A DNA stretch of 64,000 bases. It comes from Terribacillus halophilus. GTDB taxonomy: Bacteria; Bacillota; Bacilli; Bacillales; Amphibacillaceae. The notes under the pieces were generated by a model, which saw nothing but the letters and a program-made list of their open reading frames with translations, was not told the DNA's origin and did not search any database. Below are positions 57,819-64,000 of the stretch, piece after piece. The first letter of the stretch is position 1, and each line of letters starts with the position of its first letter. Both the position numbers and the translations under genes were made by a program. The stretch is from positions 1,333,700 to 1,397,699 of the forward strand of contig NZ_LT727828.1 in assembly GCF_900162685.1 (NCBI RefSeq), in the 5' to 3' direction.

Positions 57819-58303
57819 TAAACTGGTCAGATCCCTCACAGCGACGGAAGGTTATGATTTTTTCCTTCTTGCTTGTTATTTTGCTGACGGTAATGTGTTT
57901 TGTTCTATATGTGATGCCTATAAAGAATGACGTCGCCTCCGTTGAAACAACTGTAGCGAACCAGGAACGTGTTCTGGAAACGTCGGTTGCTCCAAAAGAA
58001 CAAAGTCAACTGCCGGAAGCGCCGCTTGAGGACGAACTATTAAGAGAATTAACGAAATTAGCCAAGGGAAATGATACGACAATTACATCGATTTCCAATG
58101 ATACGACTACCGAAGCAGATGGGTCCTTTGTCTATCAGCTCAGCACAACTTCTTCTGATTACAAAGCATTGCACCAGTTCCTAACAGAAGTTGATGGTAT
58201 GCAGCGTAAGGCAGAAATAGAACAAATTGACGTGACAAATGCTTCGGAAAACAGCTATATTGCAACGATATCTTTACGGGTATTTTATAATCCTGCTTCT
58301 TAA
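57815..58303 (+). CDS. pilO: Type IV pilus assembly protein PilO-like
   Basis: A 162-residue protein with one N-terminal membrane helix (VMIFSFLLVILLTVMCFVLYV), a coiled coil (SVETTVANQERVLE) and a C-terminal alpha/beta domain. The build is that of PilO, partner of PilN. ATG 57815 overlaps the pilN stop (ATGA). There is no secretin gene (pilQ) in the locus, as expected for a Gram-positive cell. Confidence 0.8.
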   Translation: MINWSDPSQRRKVMIFSFLLVILLTVMCFVLYVMPIKNDVASVETTVANQERVLETSVAPKEQSQLPEAPLEDELLRELTKLAKGNDTTITSISNDTTTEADGSFVYQLSTTSSDYKALHQFLTEVDGMQRKAEIEQIDVTNASENSYIATISLRVFYNPAS

Positions 58304-58311
58304 TTCGTAGA

Positions 58312-58355
58312 AAAGGGTGTTTGATGGGTTCTTCCTGTCGAACACTCTTTTTTTG
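58312..58355 (+). terminator. Terminator of the pilus operon
   Basis: GGTGTT-GA / TC-GAACACTC stem with a run of seven T. Confidence 0.8.
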
Positions 58356-58431
58356 TCTCGACAGCATTTCTCTTACTTCTAGTTTTAGCTGTGCTAGAGT
58401 TAGTCCAAATCATTCATAAAAGAGGTGCAGA

Positions 58432-59265
58432 ATGGAAGAGAAAAAAGGATTTTCCGTCAAAATGGGCGGCAAGAAGCAGAGAAACCAACAGCAGCAGGCA
58501 AAAGAAGAGATGGTCGGCGAGGGAAGCTACACACTTTATGACGAAGAAGCGGCAGCTACAGTCGAAAAGGATGTGCCGGTATTGGATCAGCTGAATAAGA
58601 AGCCATCAGATAAAAATAAGCTAACGATGTCGCCAATTGCAAAGAAACTGACAGCAGCTGCGCTTGGTGCAGCATTAATTGGTGTTGTACTAGGGTTCTT
58701 GCTGCTGCGTTACACAGCAGGTATCGAATCCGAGACAAGCGGCGTTGCGGCTCCTGTAGCAACAAAGGAAGCTGCTGTAAATGCAGGCGCGTTTGGAGAT
58801 TTGACTGCATACGTTGTACAGGGTGGTGTTTATAATCAAGAAGATATTGGACAAGAAGTGGCGCAACGCTACGTGGAAGCGGGAATTCCTGCTGTTCTAT
58901 GGGAAAAGAATGGACAATTCTTCTTACTGACAGGCATGGGTGGATCGAAAGAAGAGGCGGATGCAGCAGCAGCACAATTGCAAGCGCAAGGCTATGAGAG
59001 CTATGTGAAAACGTGGGATCCAGGAGTAGAAGCGACAAGCAATGGCTGGCAGGATGAGCTTGCTGTATTGCTTGCAGCAGGTGACAATCAAGAACCAGCT
59101 CTATGGAAAGCATGGCAGGAAAAAGTACCTGCTGAAGCAGCAGAAGTGAAAGCAGCATCAACCGAAGCAATTAGCGCAATGGAGCAAGGGACGTTCACGG
59201 CTAGTATGATGCTGCCAGTATGGCATGAAGCAGCAAAATTAACGACGGAAGCTATCCCCAATTAA
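58432..59265 (+). CDS. spoIIB: Sporulation protein SpoIIB-like, SPOR domain
   Basis: A 277-residue membrane protein: basic cytoplasmic N-terminus (GKKQRNQQQQAKEE), one membrane segment (LTAAALGAALIGVVLGFLLL, about residue 76-95) and a SPOR domain (about 120-200, AYVVQGGVYNQ...GIPAVLWEKNGQFFLLTG). SPOR domains bind denuded peptidoglycan. SpoIIB of B. subtilis has this build and helps dissolve septal wall during engulfment; here it keeps its place between the prepilin peptidase and radC. The maf gene that usually separates it from radC is absent. Confidence 0.85.
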   Translation: MEEKKGFSVKMGGKKQRNQQQQAKEEMVGEGSYTLYDEEAAATVEKDVPVLDQLNKKPSDKNKLTMSPIAKKLTAAALGAALIGVVLGFLLLRYTAGIESETSGVAAPVATKEAAVNAGAFGDLTAYVVQGGVYNQEDIGQEVAQRYVEAGIPAVLWEKNGQFFLLTGMGGSKEEADAAAAQLQAQGYESYVKTWDPGVEATSNGWQDELAVLLAAGDNQEPALWKAWQEKVPAEAAEVKAASTEAISAMEQGTFTASMMLPVWHEAAKLTTEAIPN

Positions 59266-59434
59266 GACAAGCAGATTGCCCGGAAGTTCATTTTCTTAAG
59301 CAGAATTAGTCATTATGTGCGTATTATCATTAATAGATTTCTTAAGTACTCATTTGAGTGAATAGCCGTCTTCCGTTACGATGCTCCTAACCTGTCAGCC
59401 ACACAGGATTCCGAGTCAAAAGGAAGGCGGTATT

Positions 59435-59914
59435 TTGTTGCAAACAGAAATGAAGATAAAGTCGGTGCCAAAAGAAGATCGGCCGCGGGAAAGGTTGCTG
59501 GAGCTGGGTCCAGCTCATTTATCCAATGCAGAATTATTTGCGATTCTGTTAGGGAGCGGGACGAAGGATGAGCCTGTCACATTACTTGCACAGCGATTAT
59601 TAATGCATTTTGAAGGATTGCAGCTGCTGCGTGATGCGACAATCGAAGAGCTGACTGCTATAAAAGGGATTGGAACAGCGAAAGGCGTACTTATCATTGC
59701 AGCAATTGAGCTTGGACAGCGGCTTCATCGATACAAGCCGGCAGAAAGATACACAATCCGCAGCCCGAAGGATGGAGCGGATTATGTGATGGAGGAAATG
59801 CGCAATCTGCAGCAGGAACATTTTGTTGTCTTATTTCTAAATACGAAAAATCATATCGTTCACCGGCAGACAATCTTCATCGGCAGCCTGAATGCCTCTA
59901 TATTCTTTCCTTAA
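59435..59914 (+). pseudogene. radC: radC, truncated by an integrated element
   Basis: The frame encodes 159 residues of RadC (usual length about 225-230): the helical N-terminal domain (PRERLLELGPAHLSNAELFAILLGSG, with LTAIKGIGTAKG) and the first part of the JAB/MPN domain up to IFIGSLNASI. It then ends FFP-stop instead of continuing with the conserved VHPRE... and the HNHPSGDPxPS metal site, which are missing. The TTG at 59435 behind AAGGAAGGCGG is the likely start. The break sits exactly at the site where Tn554-class elements insert in radC. Confidence 0.85.
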
Positions 59915-60053
59915 CCCTGAATTAATTGTATCATCATTTTGTTAATAATATGGACAATATACTATTAATTACAATTAATGATATAATGAATTTGCCATAT
60001 ATTGCTTATAATAACTGTGAAACTATAATCTTCAATGTAAGGTGATGACCAAA

Positions 60054-61391
60054 TTGAGAGACATGTTTATTGGGTTAATTGATTATTCAAAGGAAGATTA
60101 CAATAATCTTTGGAAAGATGCTATCTTTGTAATAGATACCAATATACTTACTAACTTCTATAAATTTACTTCTAAAGAATCTACAAAAACTTTGTTTAAA
60201 CTACTAATGAAATTTAAAGAAGAGGATAGGCTATGGATACCTCATCAAGTAGCTTTAGAATACCTCTACAATTATGAAAATAATATTAACAAGCCTCTTG
60301 AAGGTTATAAAGAGCTAGAGAAAGAGATAAATACAATTAAAGGAGACTTTACTAAGATGTTCTCCAATATAAATAAAAAACACCCCTATATAGAGATAGA
60401 TGATTTTAGAGAAATATCTAAGCAATTTGAAGATATTGTTTCAAAAATAGCAGAGAAGAAAGAAGAGAAAATAGAAGCTCTGCCAGATAAAAACCAAATT
60501 AAAAATAACATTTTTGATTTGTTAGAGGGTATTGTTGGCAATTCCTATAAACAAGAGATAATTGAAGATATACAAAAAGAAGGAAAGCAAAGATTTGCTA
60601 ATAAAATCCCCCCAGGATTTGAAGATGATAAAGAATCAAATAAACAGTTATACAGAACATATGGTGATTTAACATATCAATTAAAATTTGGAGACTTAAT
60701 ACTGTGGAGGCAAATAATAGATTATTCTAGAAATATAAAGAAACCTATAATTTTTGTTACAGAAGACAAAAAAGAAGATTGGTGGGAGAAAGATAAGAGA
60801 AATAATCTAAAGAGACCTCATCCTCATTTACTCCAAGAGTTTTTTAATAAGACTGAGCAAAGGTTCTATATGTATCGCACAGACAACTTTGTAAGGTACG
60901 CACAAGAATATAATAATGAGTTATCTTTAGAGGAAGTACATCAGTTTACAGAACAGGTAGAAAACATCAGAAAATTTGAAGGTTTTAATGCCTTATCTGA
61001 TTCAAATAGAAGTAGGGTAGTTATAGATACAAAATTAAAAGATTTATCTTTAATAGATATAAAAAGGTATTTGGATGATGATACAATAATGCTACTCAAT
61101 GAGGAATTTAATTCAGTTTTTGACATGAAGGATTTTGATGAGGATTTCAGTAATCAACTATATATTGAAACTATAAAAAAAGCATTATTACTAGCTTCAC
61201 CAATTATGGAAAGTAGATTTGAAGAATTGTTAGTTGATATAAGAGATCATGATCCTGAATATTATTTAAACATGGTAGTAAAAAACTACAAGTATCCAAA
61301 AGATTCTATACATAGAGCTATATTTTTGAAAGATGCTATTCTAGATTTAGAAGCTTCTAAGATGACTGTAGATTTAGAATTAAACTTTTAA
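60054..61391 (+). CDS. Large PIN-like domain protein (putative RNase, defence-associated)
   Basis: A 445-residue protein with a PIN-like nuclease domain (about 20-280). Acidic residues typical of PIN active sites are present: Asp in FVIDTNILTNF, Glu in HQVALEYL, Asp in KFGDLILW and Asp in FVTEDKKEDWW. A Lys/Glu-rich helical insertion (about 70-165) lies inside the domain, and a charged helical C-terminal region (about 300-445) may bind a partner or RNA. TTG 60054 is chosen since TAAGGTGATG is the ribosome site; in-frame GTG 60042 and ATG 60045 overlap it. It has its own extended -10 (TGATATAAT at 59979-59987). Confidence 0.72.
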   Translation: MRDMFIGLIDYSKEDYNNLWKDAIFVIDTNILTNFYKFTSKESTKTLFKLLMKFKEEDRLWIPHQVALEYLYNYENNINKPLEGYKELEKEINTIKGDFTKMFSNINKKHPYIEIDDFREISKQFEDIVSKIAEKKEEKIEALPDKNQIKNNIFDLLEGIVGNSYKQEIIEDIQKEGKQRFANKIPPGFEDDKESNKQLYRTYGDLTYQLKFGDLILWRQIIDYSRNIKKPIIFVTEDKKEDWWEKDKRNNLKRPHPHLLQEFFNKTEQRFYMYRTDNFVRYAQEYNNELSLEEVHQFTEQVENIRKFEGFNALSDSNRSRVVIDTKLKDLSLIDIKRYLDDDTIMLLNEEFNSVFDMKDFDEDFSNQLYIETIKKALLLASPIMESRFEELLVDIRDHDPEYYLNMVVKNYKYPKDSIHRAIFLKDAILDLEASKMTVDLELNF

Positions 61392-61637
61392 GAAGGGCAG
61401 AATACATTCAGTTCACCTTCAGTACTCTGAAAATGGAATTTAGCTTTTATTAAGAATCAGCTTTACAAATTTATATTGGTGATTGCTTCTTATATTTTTC
61501 ATAAACCTTAACAGTATGATGTGTTAATTAGTAAACAAGGGCTTTCTTTAGAGATAAGCTAGTAAGTCTAAAGGCTTTAGAAATTTGCCTCTCATGTGTT
61601 AGGAGTAGAAACTTGAGTAGATATTACTAGTAGTAAC
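61392..61637. other. Non-coding gap in the island
   Basis: About 250 AT-rich bases with no supported gene on either strand. It holds an imperfect palindrome (TTACTAGTAGTAA near 61624-61636) just before the promoter of the next gene. Confidence 0.5.
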
Positions 61638-61666
61638 TTGTAAAATAGATTGCTGTAATACATAAT
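61638..61666 (+). promoter_or_regulatory. Promoter of the dCTP-deaminase-like gene
   Basis: TTGTAA (61638-61643), 17-base spacer, CATAAT (61661-61666). Confidence 0.6.
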
Positions 61667-61707
61667 GAGTGTATATTATTCCCAAGATTGTGAAAGGGGA
61701 GCACAAT

Positions 61708-62427
61708 TTGTTACTTAGTCGCAATGATATAATTAAAGAGCTAAAAAGGAAAAAGCGCGGAAATATTAAAATACATCCTTTAAACTTAGATAATATAAAG
61801 GGCAGTTCTATAAATCTAACAGTTAGTCCCTTAGCATGGAAAATTTCAGATAATAAAACAGCACACAAAGATGGAATTATAACAATACCAGCTCATGATA
61901 CAGTTTGTATTTATTCAAATGAAGCAATTTGGGTTTCAAGGAGAATTGGAGGAACATATCATTCTAAGGTTACTCAAGTTACAGAAGGATTAGGGCATAT
62001 TGGTACAACTCTTGATCCACAATGGAAAGGTTTGACTCTAGTTGGGGTAACTAATCATACTGATGAAGACATTGAATTAACTGTAGGAGATTCTTTTGTA
62101 ACTATTATGCTTTATTATTTAAAAACAGGTACTGACCATGGTATAGATGTAAATGCTCCAAGTAGATCAGAAATTGCAAGTAAATTTGAACAAACAGCTC
62201 AGGAAAAAAGATATCTTAGGGAAGAATGGCATTTAACATTTCCTGGTATAAGTAAAGCCATGCACAATTCAGACAGTTACAAAGAGTTAACAAAGTATAA
62301 ATCTAAATCAAGGCTAAGAGATCTATTTGTTTTACCTACTCTTTCTAATTTATTGGTTAATGTTATTGTTGCTATTCTTACTGTGTTATTGACTGTATAC
62401 TTAACTCTGAAATATTTACAAGACTAA
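61708..62427 (+). CDS. dCTP deaminase/dUTPase-fold protein with C-terminal membrane anchor
   Basis: A 239-residue protein. Residues about 1-170 follow the dCTP deaminase/dUTPase fold: opening LLSRNDIIKEL, SSINLTV, IPAHDTVCIYS, then GHIGTTLDPQWKGLTLVGVTN. In active Dcd the last block reads IDPGWxG...LExxN, with a catalytic Glu; here that position is Gly, and the usual Ser/Arg pair is changed, so deamination is doubtful. Residues about 205-239 form a membrane helix (LLVNVIVAILTVLLTVYLTL). TTG 61708 behind AAAGGGGAG matches the short Dcd N-terminus. Probably a membrane-tethered nucleotide-sensing or effector protein; this is inference. Confidence 0.7.
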   Translation: MLLSRNDIIKELKRKKRGNIKIHPLNLDNIKGSSINLTVSPLAWKISDNKTAHKDGIITIPAHDTVCIYSNEAIWVSRRIGGTYHSKVTQVTEGLGHIGTTLDPQWKGLTLVGVTNHTDEDIELTVGDSFVTIMLYYLKTGTDHGIDVNAPSRSEIASKFEQTAQEKRYLREEWHLTFPGISKAMHNSDSYKELTKYKSKSRLRDLFVLPTLSNLLVNVIVAILTVLLTVYLTLKYLQD

Positions 62428-62449
62428 CCAAAACTTACACAACTCATAT

Positions 62450-62468
62450 TACTGTATTACAGTATAAT
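62450..62468 (+). promoter_or_regulatory. Palindromic operator over a -10 box
   Basis: TACTGTA-T-TACAGTA (62450-62464), a perfect 7-1-7 inverted repeat, overlapping TATAAT (62463-62468) about 55 bases before the next gene. It suggests tight repression of that gene. Confidence 0.6.
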
Positions 62469-62522
62469 GTAATATATTTACATTTTGATTCACCTAGTAT
62501 ATCATGCATATGGGTGATTAAA

Positions 62523-63014
62523 ATGAAAGTTACATTAACTAAAAGAATTAGTCTTTCTAGTCTAATGAGTGTAACCTCCTTAGAGTTAGGGAAGAAGATA
62601 CAGGATAAGTTAGATCAGGAGAAGTCTGTAATTATTATTGGTTACATTGTGAAAAAGACAGAAATAGAAGTTGGCTTTCTTAGATACAATAATAAAAAAG
62701 TAGAAACCACAATTATAAAGTGTTATGGGAAAAGACATTTAGCTCAATGGGAGAAAAGCCTTAAAAGAGGTATGTCTCAAGAAGAAGAGTTTATATTTAT
62801 AAATAATACTTTAGCAAGTAGGTTAAATCCTATTAGTCCAGAGTTTGATGAAATACAGTCTAATTATGATGATAGTACATTAAGTCTAATTGAGGAAAAT
62901 AAGTATGTTAATCATAGAGAAGAGATATATAAAGTACTCAATGAGGATTACTACATTGTAAGGTATTATGATAAGAACTTACTATATCATGAATATAAGC
63001 TATTAGAATTATAA
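62523..63014 (+). CDS. Hypothetical island protein, 163 aa
   Basis: A protein of 163 residues from ATG 62523 (in-frame GTG at 62514 coincides with its ribosome site GGGTG). Basic N-terminal half (MKVTLTKRISLSSLMSV, then a strand-rich core SVIIIGYIVKKTEIEVGFL), acidic and Tyr-rich C-terminal half (EDYYIVRYYDKNLLYHEYK). No membrane segment and no family I recognise. It has its own promoter with a palindromic operator and ends at a bidirectional terminator facing the Shedu gene. Confidence 0.6.
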   Translation: MKVTLTKRISLSSLMSVTSLELGKKIQDKLDQEKSVIIIGYIVKKTEIEVGFLRYNNKKVETTIIKCYGKRHLAQWEKSLKRGMSQEEEFIFINNTLASRLNPISPEFDEIQSNYDDSTLSLIEENKYVNHREEIYKVLNEDYYIVRYYDKNLLYHEYKLLEL

Positions 63015-63038
63015 GTGTAACTGCAAAATCATAGGCAG

Positions 63039-63068
63039 AAAGAGTGCTTTTTCAGCACTCTTTTATTT
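63039..63068. terminator. Bidirectional terminator
   Basis: AAAGAGTGCT/AGCACTCTTT stem around TTTTC, with a T-run on the plus strand; it closes both convergent genes. Confidence 0.8.
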
Positions 63069-64000
63069 TGAAGAAAGTAATTCTAAAAGCATTTTAATTC
63101 TTCTGAATAATTCATCAAAGGTAATTATAAGTACATTCTTAAGCTCTTTTCTATACAATTCAAAAGACTGAAGCATCTTATCATTTGTATCAGGTGTTAT
63201 ACCAGCAATGATTACACAAGAAGGATTAAACACTCTAAATTCATCATTGGAATTTAATAAAAGACTTGCATACTCTCTTTGTAACTGCTCCTTATATGCT
63301 AAAACTTGTACTACAGCACCACTTAACTCACTGTGAATAGCATAAGCTCCATTTCTGTATTCACTACTTAATATCTTATTTTTAGGTGTTTTTATTTCAA
63401 TTAGAGCTACATCTTTGGTTGTATCATTCATAAAGATAAAATCCACTACTTTACCACCTTTATTTCCTAGACCTTTACCTCCAATGTAAGCTTTTTCATC
63501 AAACAATAGAAGTGGAGTGGCAAAGATTTGACTCAGTACCCATGAGTTCTCTTTGAAAGTTTTTTGCCAAAACTCTTCATCCTCATTGTCAATATTGCTT
63601 TCCAAGGTAGCAAGTAATTTCTTTATATTAGTAATACCAATCAAGTTATTCAGTTGATCTAATTCATTAGTAGGTGTATCAAGTAAACTGGATATTATAC
63701 TTTCAGCTTTTTCTGTATCAGCTATCCATTTAATTGTCTGCTTTAATAACTCCCCTTGACTGTCACTTAGCAGAGTTTCAAACAATTCTTTATCTTCCTC
63801 AAACATTGTGATTATCTTTTGAAGGTTTTTATCTTGCTTGAAGTAATTTCTAAAACCTGATTCTATCCCATATTCTTCATGAATCTTATAATAAAATTGT
63901 AGACCTTCTATTAAAGCTTTTGTTTCTTTTGAATTAATATCAAGCTTTACCCATTCTGTAGCTTTAAGTTTACTTAATTCAAGCTCTTTATGATCTTCCC
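63063..64000 (-). CDS. sduA: Shedu-like (DUF4263) defence nuclease, 5' end outside window
   Basis: The reverse frame is open to the window edge, giving at least 312 residues; the ATG at 63806 is internal, since the reading upstream of it (GLQFYYKIHEEYGIESGFRNYF) belongs to the same protein. The C-terminal DUF4263 domain has a PD-(D/E)XK nuclease core: VVDFIFM (Asp), ALIEIKTPK (Glu-x-Lys) and GAVVQVLAYKEQL (Gln). Shedu proteins (SduA, about 380 residues) are single-gene anti-phage nucleases. It is convergent with the preceding gene. Confidence 0.82.
   Translation of the reverse strand, partial: EDHKELELSKLKATEWVKLDINSKETKALIEGLQFYYKIHEEYGIESGFRNYFKQDKNLQKIITMFEEDKELFETLLSDSQGELLKQTIKWIADTEKAESIISSLLDTPTNELDQLNNLIGITNIKKLLATLESNIDNEDEEFWQKTFKENSWVLSQIFATPLLLFDEKAYIGGKGLGNKGGKVVDFIFMNDTTKDVALIEIKTPKNKILSSEYRNGAYAIHSELSGAVVQVLAYKEQLQREYASLLLNSNDEFRVFNPSCVIIAGITPDTNDKMLQSFELYRKELKNVLIITFDELFRRIKMLLELLSSK

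Larger units (their letters stand above)
59901..64000. mobile_element. Integrated element at radC, left or right end (continues beyond window)
   Basis: From about 59901 the sequence departs from radC and becomes markedly AT-rich, with A-ending codons, unlike the flanking chromosome. The cargo visible is PIN-like nuclease, dCTP-deaminase-like membrane protein, an unknown gene and a Shedu gene. No integrase lies in the visible 4.1 kb, so it must be at the other end. Tn554 and relatives insert at a fixed site in radC; the element's identity is inference. Confidence 0.65.

Noticed and set aside
62450..62464. Palindrome considered as a LexA (SOS) box
   Set aside because: The spacing between CTGT and ACAG is too short for the E. 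coli-type box, and it does not match the Bacillus GAAC-N4-GTTC form.

Overview
The window comes from a spore-forming member of the Bacillaceae. It carries cwlJ, spoVID, a ysxE-like coat gene and spoIIB, T-box riboswitches, many TTG/GTG starts behind strong Shine-Dalgarno sites, and the classical gene order tig-clpX-lonA-engB-hemAXCDBL-spoVID-ysxE-valS...folC...prepilin peptidase-spoIIB-radC known from Bacillus subtilis. The pilus cluster and moderate base composition suggest one of the halotolerant relatives of Bacillus rather than B. subtilis itself; the genus cannot be fixed from sequence alone.

Layout. 1-4.2 kb: an aldo/keto reductase cut by the window edge, two paralogous AraC regulators, an HPr-like protein without the phosphorylatable histidine, a second aldo/keto reductase and a decayed endonuclease gene. 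4.3-13.8 kb: a sugar-uptake locus behind a perfect catabolite-repression (cre) site: binding lipoprotein, two permeases, YesL-type membrane protein, two dehydrogenases, then a YesMN-type two-component system and an SGNH esterase. 13.8-17.3 kb: cwlJ, a small membrane protein, a cyclase-family hydrolase, a small hypothetical gene and a ysoA-like TPR gene. 17.3-36.6 kb: tig, clpX, lonA, engB, the heme operon, spore genes and T-box-controlled valS (lonB is absent). 36.6-44.8 kb: small accessory genes (acetyltransferase, XRE regulator with a double operator, lipoprotein, CarD-like protein), an amino-acid permease behind two tandem T-boxes that both appear to read tyrosine, a phospholipase A2-like protein, an ABC ATPase and two tandem ATP-grasp ligases. 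44.9-48.5 kb: folC, a GAF-GGDEF diguanylate cyclase and a YceI protein.

48.6-58.3 kb holds a full type IV pilus locus: minor prepilins, one of them with a beta-helical repeat domain, then PilB, PilT, PilC, major pilin, prepilin peptidase, PilM, PilN and PilO. PilB has an N-terminal MshEN-type domain, the kind that can bind c-di-GMP, and a diguanylate cyclase gene lies just upstream, so the pilus is probably under c-di-GMP control. spoIIB and radC follow; maf, normally between them, is missing.

radC is cut off after about 159 codons, at the conserved GSLNASI motif, and the DNA after it is visibly more AT-rich. This is the start of an integrated element that runs out of the window. Its visible cargo is a large PIN-like nuclease, a membrane-anchored dCTP-deaminase-fold protein that lacks the usual catalytic glutamate, a 164-residue protein of unknown function behind a palindromic operator, and a Shedu (DUF4263) nuclease. 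This looks like a phage-defence island at a site used by Tn554-type elements, and is the best candidate in the window for an undescribed system.
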